Assembly: GCA_031292625.1 (NCBI GenBank)
Contig: JARLGU010000012.1
Location: forward strand, 186,001-250,000
DNA from: Capsulimonadaceae bacterium
GTDB lineage: Bacteria > Armatimonadota > Armatimonadia > Armatimonadales > Capsulimonadaceae
Reading direction: 5' to 3'
DNA length: 64,000 nt
Below, one piece after another: positions 1 to 8,763 of this stretch. Position 1 is the stretch's first letter, and every line of letters begins with the position of its first letter. The translations under genes were made by a program, and so were the position numbers. The notes under the pieces were generated by a model. It saw nothing but the letters and a program-made list of their open reading frames with translations, searched no databases and was not told the DNA's origin.

Positions 1-206
1 ACCGAGATTTGTATAGGCGCGCATAAAATCGAAAGTCCTGTGTACAATAGTCATGATCGCCGCGAGCAACAGGATGTTGCCCCGGCAGCGCTTGCGCGGC
101 GGTCCGCGCATCATTGCTCTCGATCGCAATAAGTCTGAGCCGCCTCGATCCAAGAGCGTTTTGTTAAGCGCTTGCGTCCGGGGCGGATTCCAAAAGGACG
201 CAAAAT

Positions 207-2486
207 ATGAGCCTTCGTTTTTCCGCTTCGACATCCGCCGTCACGGCGTTTGCCGCCCTCGCCTGTCTATTGACCGCAGGGCCGGCATCGTTCGCGCAGG
301 CGGCGGCTGGCAGCAATCAGCATGGCCACGCAGAGACGCGTTTGCCGCTGTCCGTCTTGCCCGCGCCGGTCGTTCCCGATGGATTTGGCGTAAACATCCA
401 CTTTACCCACTTCAAGCCCGAGGAACTGCAGCTATTTAAGGACGCTGGCTTCGGCCTCGTGCGCATGGACCTCGGCTGGAATGGGATTGAGCACGCGCCC
501 GGCGTCTACGACTTTTCAAAGTTCGATACGCTTCTCGACGACCTCGATAGCGTCGGCGCCCGAGCGCTGCTGATCTTAGACTACTCTAACCCGCTCTACG
601 ATCAAGGCCGTTCGCCGTACACCGATGCCGGACGCGCGGCGTTCGCGAAGTATGCTGCTGCCGCCGCCGCCCATTTTGCCGGCAGAAAGGTCATTTGGGA
701 GATCTACAACGAGCCGAATGGCGGCTTTTGGACACCTAAACCGGACGTTAACGCCTACGCGGCTCTCGTAAAGGCGACCGTCGCCGCCGTCCGTCAGACC
801 GATCCACACGCGCTTATTCTGGCCGGAGCCACCGCCAACCTGCCCCGCGATTATATCGAAGGGCTTGTAAGAAGCGGCGCCATGAAGGGTGTCGATGCAC
901 TCTCCGTACACCCCTATCGGGACAGTAACCCGGAAACGTCGATCGAAGACTACAACCGAACGCGGACGATCATGATGCGCTTCACGCCGCCGGGCCAGCC
1001 GCTCTTGCCAATCATCTGCTCGGAGTGGGGCTATTCGACGAACACGAAGGGAATTAGCGAGCAAAAGCAGGCATCGTACATGGTGCGCGAGTACCTGGCG
1101 AACCTGGCGTTCGGCGTCAATCTAACGATCTTCTACGATTGGAAGAATGACGGCCCGGATCCGAATAACACTGAGCACCGCTTTGGGACGCTGACGCAGG
1201 ATCTCAAGCCAAAGCCATCTTATCTCGCCGCTAAGGGCCTTATCAACTCTTTGCGCGGCTACGCGTTCCGCCATCGACTTGTGGCAAACGGCGCAAACGA
1301 CTTCCGTCTGCTCTTCGAAGGCCCGGCGGACCTCGCGGTCGTCGAATGGTCGTCGACCGATAACGGGGACAATGCCTCTCTGCCGGCGGTTCGCAAGGTT
1401 GCTCCCGGCGATCCGGAATACGATTACCTCAAGAGAGCGGCCTCGATCCGATACTCGCCCGAACCTCGCATTACGCTGACCACGCCGCTCGTTCCGGCTG
1501 CGATACGGGTGACGAACCCTGGCGACAAGCCGGTCACCATCGTAATCAAAAACCGCGAGCGCCTCCGGCGGCTTGTCGTTGCGCCCCACGAAACCAGCCT
1601 CGCGATGACAAGTTTGTTCGTCGATTTCAGCGCTCCCAACCCACAGAAGATCGACCTCTCGATTAGCTGGAACGGCGAACCGGTGAACCTTATCGAACCG
1701 CTTACGGCGTTCACCGGCTCCGTGTTCGATCTCGCAGTCGGTCCGCGCGGCAGCGATCTTATGATCGATGTTGTAAATCCGTTAACGACGGCATTTACCG
1801 GCAAGCTCATACTCAAACCGGCCAAAGGAAAAACGATCGATAAGCCTCTGACGTTGGCGGCCGGCGAGAGGAAGACGGTCACCTTCCCGGGAGCGGCCGC
1901 AGGCGCAGGGAAGATCGAAGTCCAGGACAAAGCGGCATTCGTTTGGGCGCGCGGCGCAACGGAGAACTACGTTCCGAAGCCAGGGTGGCCTGCATCGGTC
2001 TCGCAACGAGGCCCGTACAACCGCGTTTTCTACCTGAAGAACAACCCGACGACGAATAGTCCGGCGGAGGTGGTCGCAACCGATCCGGGCGCGCCCGCCG
2101 CCGTCGCAGTCGCGTTTCCATACGAGACCGGCGATGAGTGGCGCTACTATACGTTGGAACCGGTTGCGCAAGAGCTCATCCCGGCGGGCGCGAAGGCGCT
2201 CGTGCTTTGGGCTTGCGGCGACGGCGCCGCAGTGGCGATCCGGGCGCGGTTTATTGATTCAACGGGACAGACGTTTCAACCCGACGGCGGGAGGATCACG
2301 TGGACTGGTTGGCGCCCGGTAACGCTCAGACTGGACGGCGGAAGCGCCTCGCATTGGGGCGGCGCCAACGATGGCATCCCGCATGGCCAGCTGCACTGGT
2401 CAGCGGTCACGTTGCTCGACGCGAGCTCATTGCCCACGCACGTTGGCAGGATTCTGCTCGCCGCGCCCGTGTATGCGATGCCTTAG
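207..2486 (+). CDS. Secreted clan GH-A glycoside hydrolase (GH39/GH5-like)
   Basis: 759 residues, with an N-terminal signal peptide of about 33 residues ending near AQAA. An AAAGGA ribosome site lies just before the ATG. The TIM-barrel half carries the two clan GH-A signatures: WEIYNEPN near residue 167, whose Glu would be the acid/base, and CSEWGYST near 271, whose Glu would be the nucleophile. From about residue 390 to the end the protein looks like beta-sandwich or carbohydrate-binding modules of no family I recognise. It probably cleaves a plant or microbial polysaccharide outside the cytoplasm. The substrate cannot be told from sequence; GH39, GH5 or an unclassified GH-A family are all possible. 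A regulator and two more glycosidase genes follow it. Confidence 0.8.
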   Translation: MSLRFSASTSAVTAFAALACLLTAGPASFAQAAAGSNQHGHAETRLPLSVLPAPVVPDGFGVNIHFTHFKPEELQLFKDAGFGLVRMDLGWNGIEHAPGVYDFSKFDTLLDDLDSVGARALLILDYSNPLYDQGRSPYTDAGRAAFAKYAAAAAAHFAGRKVIWEIYNEPNGGFWTPKPDVNAYAALVKATVAAVRQTDPHALILAGATANLPRDYIEGLVRSGAMKGVDALSVHPYRDSNPETSIEDYNRTRTIMMRFTPPGQPLLPIICSEWGYSTNTKGISEQKQASYMVREYLANLAFGVNLTIFYDWKNDGPDPNNTEHRFGTLTQDLKPKPSYLAAKGLINSLRGYAFRHRLVANGANDFRLLFEGPADLAVVEWSSTDNGDNASLPAVRKVAPGDPEYDYLKRAASIRYSPEPRITLTTPLVPAAIRVTNPGDKPVTIVIKNRERLRRLVVAPHETSLAMTSLFVDFSAPNPQKIDLSISWNGEPVNLIEPLTAFTGSVFDLAVGPRGSDLMIDVVNPLTTAFTGKLILKPAKGKTIDKPLTLAAGERKTVTFPGAAAGAGKIEVQDKAAFVWARGATENYVPKPGWPASVSQRGPYNRVFYLKNNPTTNSPAEVVATDPGAPAAVAVAFPYETGDEWRYYTLEPVAQELIPAGAKALVLWACGDGAAVAIRARFIDSTGQTFQPDGGRITWTGWRPVTLRLDGGSASHWGGANDGIPHGQLHWSAVTLLDASSLPTHVGRILLAAPVYAMP

Positions 2487-2504
2487 CGGTTTGTTAAGAG
2501 TTGC

Positions 2505-2533
2505 TTGACAGATCGAATGCGGCATGATAGAAT
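2505..2533 (+). promoter_or_regulatory. Sigma-70 promoter of the GntR/LacI-type regulator gene
   Basis: TTGACA at 2505-2510 and TAGAAT at 2528-2533 are separated by exactly 17 bases. The -10 box overlaps the left edge of the palindrome at 2531, so a bound repressor would block RNA polymerase. Confidence 0.8.
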
Positions 2534-2567
2534 ACGACCGATCACATAATATGTGATCGGTCGTATT
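2531..2567. promoter_or_regulatory. 37-bp perfect palindromic operator
   Basis: Two 17-base arms, 2531-2547 and 2551-2567, are perfect reverse complements around a central AAT. The left arm reads AATACGACCGATCACAT. The site covers the -10 box and the expected transcription start, the position of an autoregulatory operator for the dimeric regulator encoded immediately downstream. Confidence 0.8.
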
Positions 2568-2570
2568 CGT

Positions 2571-3806
2571 ATGGTGGGTGTGTCGTTGGCAAGCAGAGAT
2601 AAACATCAGTCATTGGATGGCGAGAAGTTATCGTCGACTCGGCGTGTCGAGCAGGACCTGCGCCGAAGGTTGGACGAGCGCGAATGGCCCGGCGGGGTTA
2701 TGCTTCCGAGCCGCCGCTCCCTGGCGAAGGACTATGCCGTCGATCTCACCACCGTCCAGCGAGCCGTCGCGCGTCTCGTCGCCGATGGCCTGCTTCGCGC
2801 GGATGAGGGTCGCGGGACGTTTGCCGTTCATGCCGGGGCCGAAACGACGGACGAGCTAGATATGCCTGTTCGATTTTCGGTGGATCGCCGGCCGGAAAAG
2901 CCGATTGTTGCAGCCATGATTTTCTACAGCCGCCTTGAAGCTCGCCGGATGTTGCCGGGCAACGGCAACGCCGCAGCCATCCTGGCGGCGATTGAGCAAT
3001 CCGGCATGGAAAGCGCCGTTCGTATCGTCCCTCTTGGCCTGGGACAAATGGGCGATCCTGGCGTTCGTTTGATCGATGGCGTGCGAGCGGCGCTAGATCG
3101 CGGCGTCGAGGCTGTTATCGTCGTCCACGACGAGAACCGGGCAGAGATGCAGGAAGCGGCTCATTTGTGCGAGCGTCACCGTATTCCCCTTATCGCGACT
3201 GGGGCGATCTTACACGCATTTCCGGTGTTCTCCGTGCATTATGACGGACATGAGGCTGGCTATCGGGCCGCGAAGCATCTTGTGGAGCAAGGAAGTCGAA
3301 GGCTGCTCTTTTTCGCGCCTTATACCGACGAGTGGGTTGAGGCTCGTCAGGCGGGGGCGGGGTCGTATGCCGTGATGGCGGATCGTTCTGAGGTGTCGTT
3401 TGCCGATCGCGTCGCGCCGCATGGATTGAGCGATCCTTCGCCAGAAGGTCACTTCCGGCGTGCTTACGAGGACGCGACCGCGCTTCTCCGAGAGGGATTG
3501 CGTCCGGATGGGATCGTGACTGCGAACGATGGCGTTGCTCTTGGCTATATCGCCGCCGCGCGCGTCTATGGCCTTGAACCGGGGCGGGACTATTTGATCA
3601 TCGGCTTCGACGATGATCCCAGGTCTCGCGAGGCCGATCTTTCCACGATGCGCCCGCCCGACGACGGACTTGGTCGTGAAGCGGTGAGGCTTGTAATCGA
3701 CGCGGTCAATCGCCGCGCCGTCCACGCCAATGTTTGCCTCCATTCCCATTTGATCGCTCGGGGATCGACATATTTCTCGAAAGAGGGGCGCGAAAGCGCC
3801 AGTTGA
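2571..3806 (+). CDS. GntR-type winged HTH / LacI-type sensor transcriptional regulator
   Basis: About 411 residues. Residues ~22-85 form a GntR winged helix-turn-helix (LPSRRSLAKDYAVDLTTVQR). From ~100 onward it is a periplasmic-binding-protein-like LacI/GalR sensor (IIGFDDDPRSREADLSTMRP near the end), the AraR/GntR-hybrid architecture. It probably represses its own operon and the GH29 gene 61 bp downstream until a sugar binds. Start choice is uncertain: the ATG at 2553 lies inside the operator and close to the predicted transcript start, so ATG 2571 or TTG 2586 (preceded by GGTGGG) is more likely. Confidence 0.82.
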   Translation: MVGVSLASRDKHQSLDGEKLSSTRRVEQDLRRRLDEREWPGGVMLPSRRSLAKDYAVDLTTVQRAVARLVADGLLRADEGRGTFAVHAGAETTDELDMPVRFSVDRRPEKPIVAAMIFYSRLEARRMLPGNGNAAAILAAIEQSGMESAVRIVPLGLGQMGDPGVRLIDGVRAALDRGVEAVIVVHDENRAEMQEAAHLCERHRIPLIATGAILHAFPVFSVHYDGHEAGYRAAKHLVEQGSRRLLFFAPYTDEWVEARQAGAGSYAVMADRSEVSFADRVAPHGLSDPSPEGHFRRAYEDATALLREGLRPDGIVTANDGVALGYIAAARVYGLEPGRDYLIIGFDDDPRSREADLSTMRPPDDGLGREAVRLVIDAVNRRAVHANVCLHSHLIARGSTYFSKEGRESAS

Positions 3807-3867
3807 GCATTTACGTTCCACTATAACGTTGAAGCGATCGCGACGCGATTGCGATTAGGAGTGAGAC

Positions 3868-5232
3868 ATGTTCGATCTTCAGCCAATGGGCGCGCAGCGC
3901 GCGAGCGATGGCGTTCCCGTGCCATCCGTCGAGCAGCTTGCTTTTCAGGACCTTGAACTTGGCCTATTCATCCACTATGGGATGACCACGTACACCGGCG
4001 AAAGCGCACCGAACGGTCAAGAACCGGTCAGTACTTTTGCGCCGGAGAATGTGGACTGCGACGATTGGGTGACGTTGGCGCAGGAGATGGGCGCGCGCTT
4101 CGCGGTCTTTACGGCGCGTCACGAAGAGGGCTTCTGCCTGTGGCCGACATCGACCACGGCTTACTCGATCGCGCACTCCGCTTATCGCGGCGGCAAGGCC
4201 GATCTCGTGCGCGAGTTCGTCGATGCGTGCCGTTGCAAGGGAATTACCCCGTGCCTGTACCATCCGTCGTATATGGACGGACACCACCTTTTCGCGCCCG
4301 AAGATGACCGGCGATGGCACAAAGCATGGTTTGAATCGACCAACCTCCGCCTTGCGTCAAATAAGAGATTCGAGGAGTTTCTTGAGATGCAACGGATGCA
4401 GATCCACGAGCTCCTGACCAACTACGGCCCTATCGCGTATCTCTGGCTGGATCATATCGGCGAAACACAGGGCATTCTCAACCCGGAGCAAATCGATCGC
4501 TTCTGGGCGGAAATCGTCGCCGAGGCGCGACGTTGCCAGCCGTCGTGCCTGCTCCTGAAGGCCGACATTTACCTTTCCCGCGACCGCGAATGCGGCGCCG
4601 GGGTTCATGCGGGCCGAGCGGCCGGCGCGGTCTGGCATACTTGCGAGCGCGAGGACACCGGCGAGGGGCAATCGGACCCGCTGGCGAACCCCGAACATGG
4701 GACCGAGTACGTCGCCTGGGAATCGAATACGATCTTCAGCGGCGACTGGTTCTGGAACGGCGAGTTCGTAAAGCGCCTCGATACGATGATCGAGCACTAT
4801 TACGCCACGGTCGCTCGTGGGTCCACGTTCCTGCCAAACTTTGCGCCCAATCCGGCAGGACGGATGCCGGAATGCGCTCATCGGCACGCCAAACTTTTGG
4901 GCGACTGGATCGCCGCGACATTTGGCTCGCCGCTCGCCATGTCGAACCCGCATGATGACGCGCTTGAACTCGGCGCGCCGGCAATCGTCGATCATATTGA
5001 GATCGCGGAAGACCTCTCGAACGGTCAGCGCATTATGGCGTACGAGGTCGAGGGGCGCTGGCGGGGCGAATGGAAGCCGATCGTGAATGGGACGAGCGTC
5101 GGCCATAAGAGGATCCTGCGCATCAAACCCGATTGGTTTAGCGCCGTGCGCATACGGGTCACGCGCGCGCTTGGAACCCCGCGCATAAAGCGGATCGCGG
5201 CGTACGGCGGCAAGTGGTCCGGAACGGAGTAG
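3868..5232 (+). CDS. Alpha-L-fucosidase-like GH29 glycoside hydrolase
   Basis: 454 residues with AGGAG before the ATG. GH29 features in order: LGLFIHYG near residue 31, ARHEEGFCLW near 90, and YLWLDHIG near 193, whose Asp aligns with the catalytic nucleophile of GH29 enzymes. A C-terminal segment (~375-454) resembles a small beta-sandwich. No signal peptide is seen, so it probably acts in the cytoplasm on imported fucosides or related deoxy-sugars. It sits 61 bp behind the GntR/LacI-type regulator and is probably controlled by it. The exact substrate is not proven by the motif set. Confidence 0.8.
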   Translation: MFDLQPMGAQRASDGVPVPSVEQLAFQDLELGLFIHYGMTTYTGESAPNGQEPVSTFAPENVDCDDWVTLAQEMGARFAVFTARHEEGFCLWPTSTTAYSIAHSAYRGGKADLVREFVDACRCKGITPCLYHPSYMDGHHLFAPEDDRRWHKAWFESTNLRLASNKRFEEFLEMQRMQIHELLTNYGPIAYLWLDHIGETQGILNPEQIDRFWAEIVAEARRCQPSCLLLKADIYLSRDRECGAGVHAGRAAGAVWHTCEREDTGEGQSDPLANPEHGTEYVAWESNTIFSGDWFWNGEFVKRLDTMIEHYYATVARGSTFLPNFAPNPAGRMPECAHRHAKLLGDWIAATFGSPLAMSNPHDDALELGAPAIVDHIEIAEDLSNGQRIMAYEVEGRWRGEWKPIVNGTSVGHKRILRIKPDWFSAVRIRVTRALGTPRIKRIAAYGGKWSGTE

Positions 5233-5357
5233 GGCCCGTCGCGGCGGACGCGGCGAAAGATACTCAAGGTTTTCGACGCGATCGTCCATTCTCTGGCCAT
5301 GCTGACCACGGGTACAATCGCCGCAGTACGCATCCCGCAAAAAGGACATCACTCCCG

Positions 5358-7334
5358 ATGACCCTCCGATCGATCTTCACCATTGCAAGCGTTGTTGCTC
5401 TCTGCGCCTGCGCATCCCTGGCCTCCGCTGCCCCTGTCTCGGTTGCGAGCCTGCTCTGTCAGGAGACGTCGCTGTCGACGCTCTCCACGGCCGCGGACTG
5501 GACGACGCGTTTGGATTCGTCCTACGATCGAACGGGCGGAAACGGAGATTTCAACAACTTCGTGAGCGCGGATGGCGACACTGCGACGCTGGCGGACCTG
5601 CAAGGACCGGGGGCCGTCGTGCGCATATGGTCCGCCAATCCGAAGTCCGGTCATATCAGGATCTATATCGACGATAATCCCGCGCCGGTCGTCGATATGC
5701 CGTTCGACCAGATGCTCGCAGGACGCACGGATCCGTTTCTTTCGCCGCTTACGCAGGTGACCATGGGCGGACATTGGACCTACCTGCCGATCTCGTACGC
5801 CAAGCGCTGCCGCATCACGGTGGAACGTCCGGATGCGCTCTACTACCACGTCACGTCCGTTCGCTTCCCTAACGACGCGGTCGTCCGATCGTTTGCGCTC
5901 CCGTTGGCGGATGACGACCGCGCGGCGCTTAACGGCGCAATCAAGGCGTGGACCGCGCCGTACGCCAACCTGCCTGTCGCGCCGGATGTGGTATCCGTTC
6001 GACCCGGAAGCAGGGCGAGCTTCCGGGAGGTAAAGGGGACGGGCAAAATCGATCAACTCATCGTCGCCGCGCCGGATACGCCGGATCTTGAGTTGCGCAG
6101 ACTGGTCATCAGGATAACGTTCGACCACCACCGAATTCCCGACATCGAAGCGCCCCTTGCCGACTTCTTTGGCAACGCTTACGGTCACAAGACGTTCGAC
6201 TCCCTTGCGCTCGCACAAACCCCGGCGGGCGAGATGATTTGCCGTCTCCCAATGCCGTTTGGCAAATCGGTTCAGATCAGCGTCGAAAACGGCAACGGGC
6301 GGCCGGTTACCGTTTCAGTCGCGACGCATTTCACGCCCGGCGGTTTCAAACGAGGAAGAGACCTTTATCTGCACGCCGACTTTCACCAGGATCTTACGAC
6401 GCGCGGTAAGCCGCATGTCTGGATGGCTACCAGCGGCCAGACGGGGCGTTTCGTCGGGGTTGTCCAGGCGATGGAGAGCCCGTACGGCATCGGGTATCTG
6501 GAAGGCGATGAGCAAATCCGCGTCGACGACGAACAATTCGCCGCCTGCAAGACGCCGGGAACCGTCATCGCGCCATGGAACGGAACGGGGACCGAAGATT
6601 ACTTCAACAGCGGCTGGTATTTTGCTGGAACTCTGCTTGCCGCGCCTTTGCATGGCTGCCTCAAGAAGGACGAAGCCGGACAGATCGATGCTTTTCGATT
6701 TCTTCTCCTCGACGCACCCGTTTTCCAACATTCGATCGACGCCCAAATTGAACACGGCGGCGAAAACGATTTTGCTCCTAAAGCTTACTATTCGTCGGTC
6801 GCGTTCTGGTACGGATCAGGCGAACGAACGCCGGTCGCGCCGATGCCGCCTGCATCGACGCTCGCGTTGCCTTTCAGCCCAGTGCCGCGTTTGACTCTGC
6901 AAGGACCTGGCGTCATTGAAGGCGAATCCCTGGTCAGACTTGCGAAGGCGACCGAAGGAAGCGTCTCCATGCAGACGATGGGAGGTTACGACGATTCCTG
7001 GAGCAGAGGGACGCAGCTCTTCTGGAAAAATGGCGTTGCGGAAGACACGCTCATCGTGCCGATCAACGTTGCCAATGCGGGTCGTTACGAGGTGATCGCT
7101 TATTTGACCAAGGCGGACGATTACGGAATGTTCACCTTCTCGCTGGCCGATCAACAGTTGGGGGGCGCGTTCGACGCCTACAACGATCGCGTCGTAAACT
7201 CCGGACCGATCTCACTCGGAACGGTCGCACTCCCGCCGGGGCCTTCGCCGTTCGTCGTCACAATTGCCGGAAAGAACCCGGCATCCCGCGCGACCTTCTT
7301 CGGGCTGGATGCAATCGTGCTCAAGCCGCTGTAA
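5358..7334 (+). CDS. Secreted DUF2961 / GH172-family glycoside hydrolase
   Basis: 658 residues from the ATG at 5358, preceded by AAAGGA and followed by a signal peptide ending CASLASAA. The core matches DUF2961 (GH172): GPGAVVRIWSANP near residue 83 and GTGTEDYFNSGWYF near 410, which holds the acidic residue conserved in this family. Residues ~520-658 look like a carbohydrate-binding jelly roll (GRYEVIAYLTKADDYG). GH172 members act on fructofuranosides, arabinofuranosides and related glycans. It follows the GH29 gene by 125 bp in the same direction, so joint use on one glycan is plausible. An upstream start at 5214 is open but lacks a ribosome site. Confidence 0.8.
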   Translation: MTLRSIFTIASVVALCACASLASAAPVSVASLLCQETSLSTLSTAADWTTRLDSSYDRTGGNGDFNNFVSADGDTATLADLQGPGAVVRIWSANPKSGHIRIYIDDNPAPVVDMPFDQMLAGRTDPFLSPLTQVTMGGHWTYLPISYAKRCRITVERPDALYYHVTSVRFPNDAVVRSFALPLADDDRAALNGAIKAWTAPYANLPVAPDVVSVRPGSRASFREVKGTGKIDQLIVAAPDTPDLELRRLVIRITFDHHRIPDIEAPLADFFGNAYGHKTFDSLALAQTPAGEMICRLPMPFGKSVQISVENGNGRPVTVSVATHFTPGGFKRGRDLYLHADFHQDLTTRGKPHVWMATSGQTGRFVGVVQAMESPYGIGYLEGDEQIRVDDEQFAACKTPGTVIAPWNGTGTEDYFNSGWYFAGTLLAAPLHGCLKKDEAGQIDAFRFLLLDAPVFQHSIDAQIEHGGENDFAPKAYYSSVAFWYGSGERTPVAPMPPASTLALPFSPVPRLTLQGPGVIEGESLVRLAKATEGSVSMQTMGGYDDSWSRGTQLFWKNGVAEDTLIVPINVANAGRYEVIAYLTKADDYGMFTFSLADQQLGGAFDAYNDRVVNSGPISLGTVALPPGPSPFVVTIAGKNPASRATFFGLDAIVLKPL

Positions 7335-7450
7335 GAGTCTTCCTCGGCTTCGGGGAACTCAGCGCTCTGGACGGAGTGAGATTATGAGCCTGCGGCAACT
7401 CGATTTCGCTTGCATAGGGATGGTCTCCGCGACCGCTACGCCAAAAGCGC

Positions 7451-7484
7451 GAATGGGCCGGAGGATTGCTCCTACGGCCCATTC
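7451..7484. terminator. Hairpin between convergent genes, possible bidirectional terminator
   Basis: GAATGGGCCG (7451-7460) and CGGCCCATTC (7475-7484) are perfect complements. The loop itself contains a short GAG/CTC pairing. The hairpin lies between the stop of the GH172 gene and the stop of the minus-strand pseudopilin gene. There is no clear T-run on either side, so termination is inferred from position and stem strength. Confidence 0.5.
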
Positions 7485-7511
7485 CGAACGTATCAATCGC
7501 TGTCGTCGCGC

Positions 7512-8108
7512 CTACTGTCCGCCCATTCCTCCACCGCCCGCGCCGGTCGGGACGCGGATCGACATGCCGCCGGGGCCCTGAACGGAGGTCGTCGGAAGCC
7601 CGCCCGCGGGTGCGGGCGGGGCAGCAGGCGGCGCTGCCGCAGGCGCCGTTTGGTTCGCTGGAGCGGCAGTGCCCTGGTCGCCTCCAGTGCTGTCTGCCTG
7701 GTGGTGATGTCGGTGCCCGCCTTCTCCGTCGCCGGCAGCTACGCCGCCAGGCGCGCCCGGACGCATATTATCGGGCGCGGTGAGAATGCCGGTGTTTGGA
7801 TCGTACTGGTAGACGCAGCCGGGAGTATTGTACATTTCGGCAACAACGCCGTATTTGCTGAGCGCGTCGAGACTTGGAGGGTTCTTGCCGTCGTAGTCGC
7901 TCTTGTATTGCATGATCGCGGCGCGGATCTGCTCGGTGTAGCTGATGCACATTGTGGCATTGGCGCGATCCATCGCTCCGCCGTAAACGCCCTTGTGCAT
8001 ACCGCCCCACATTGCGGCGGTGATCGTGATAATAATGGCAATCGCGATGATCAGGCCGATCAGCGCCTGGCCTCGGATCGCACGCGACATCTTGCTTGGG
8101 GTAACCAT
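7512..8108 (-). CDS. Glycine/proline-rich prepilin-like protein
   Basis: 198 residues from the ATG at 8108, which has AAGGAG nine bases upstream. The N-terminus (RGQALIGLIIAIAIIITITA) resembles a type IV pilin/pseudopilin cleavage site followed by a hydrophobic helix. The usual Glu at +5 of the mature protein is absent. Residues ~30-100 look globular (ISYTEQIRAAIMQYKSDYDG). The last ~95 residues are low complexity, rich in Gly, Pro, Ala and His, ending GAGGGGMGGQ. It starts one base after the accB stop and must be co-transcribed with it. Role unknown; a surface or secretion pseudopilin is the best guess. Confidence 0.65.
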   Translation of the reverse strand: MVTPSKMSRAIRGQALIGLIIAIAIIITITAAMWGGMHKGVYGGAMDRANATMCISYTEQIRAAIMQYKSDYDGKNPPSLDALSKYGVVAEMYNTPGCVYQYDPNTGILTAPDNMRPGAPGGVAAGDGEGGHRHHHQADSTGGDQGTAAPANQTAPAAAPPAAPPAPAGGLPTTSVQGPGGMSIRVPTGAGGGGMGGQ

Positions 8109-8109
8109 C

Positions 8110-8604
8110 TCAGGCTCCTTCCGACAAAAAGGCCTCGTCCTCATCGCCCAATGCGGCTGGGGATTCGGCGGGCGCAACATTATAGAGCACCTGGCCGTAT
8201 TCCACTGGCTGACCTTCTTCGATCAATACCTCGACAACGGTTCCGGATGCGGTGGAAACGACCTCGTTCATCAGTTTGATCGCTTCGATAAAGCCAACGC
8301 GTTGTCCTGCGCTTACGGTCGCGCCTACTGTCAGGCGGGGAGTCGCTTCGTGAAAGACGCCCACCATGGTGGACGCAATTGCGGAAAGCGCGGGCGCGTA
8401 TTCCAAGAGCGTCTGCTCGGTATCGATGCTTGCAACGGCGTCGGTATCGTCAAGCGGCGTGACGGCGCGGCGCGGCGCAACCGCCGTGGCAGAGCGACGC
8501 TTGATCGTTATTTCAGACCCATCCTTCGCGGTCACGGCAAGCTCGGTAACCTCCGGAGCGTCGGCCAACAGGTCGATAAGGTTCTGGATATCGTTGATTG
8601 TCAT
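8110..8604 (-). CDS. accB: Biotin carboxyl carrier protein of acetyl-CoA carboxylase
   Basis: 164 residues, the normal AccB size. The N-terminal ~30 residues (NDIQNLIDLLADAPEVTELA) match the AccB start region. A mobile Ala/Pro-poor linker follows, and a biotinyl domain occupies ~80-150 with EAIKLMNEV around the biotinylated Lys (canonical EAMKLMNEI; Met is Ile here). It carries CO2-biotin between biotin carboxylase and carboxyltransferase in fatty acid synthesis. No accC lies next to it. A promoter is visible at 8636-8664. The downstream partner is a pilin-like gene, not another carboxylase subunit, which is unusual. Confidence 0.88.
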   Translation of the reverse strand: MTINDIQNLIDLLADAPEVTELAVTAKDGSEITIKRRSATAVAPRRAVTPLDDTDAVASIDTEQTLLEYAPALSAIASTMVGVFHEATPRLTVGATVSAGQRVGFIEAIKLMNEVVSTASGTVVEVLIEEGQPVEYGQVLYNVAPAESPAALGDEDEAFLSEGA

Positions 8605-8635
8605 AATCGTTGATGCGCACTATCTCCTATATACT

Positions 8636-8664
8636 AGGATACCTTTGCGGACCACGATATTCAA
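8636..8664 (-). promoter_or_regulatory. Promoter of the accB-pseudopilin pair
   Basis: On the minus strand TTGAAT (complement of 8659-8664) and TATCCT (complement of 8636-8641) are 17 bases apart. This would start a transcript roughly 25 bases before the accB ATG. Confidence 0.55.
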
Positions 8665-8763
8665 GACATGGCGCACCTTACAAAGGCTGCTTGCGTTTCG
8701 ACCGCCAACAGCTTGATGCCGTTGACCGTTATCGGCCGGGCGAGACGTGGCTTTGCGAGACGG

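Noticed and set aside
2553-2570. ATG at 2553 as start of the GntR/LacI-type regulator
   Set aside because: It lies within the right arm of the operator and only about 12 bases after the expected transcription start.
4357-5352. 331-codon open frame on the minus strand opposite the GH29 gene
   Set aside because: High-GC shadow of the fucosidase gene: Arg-rich, no domain, and no ribosome site.
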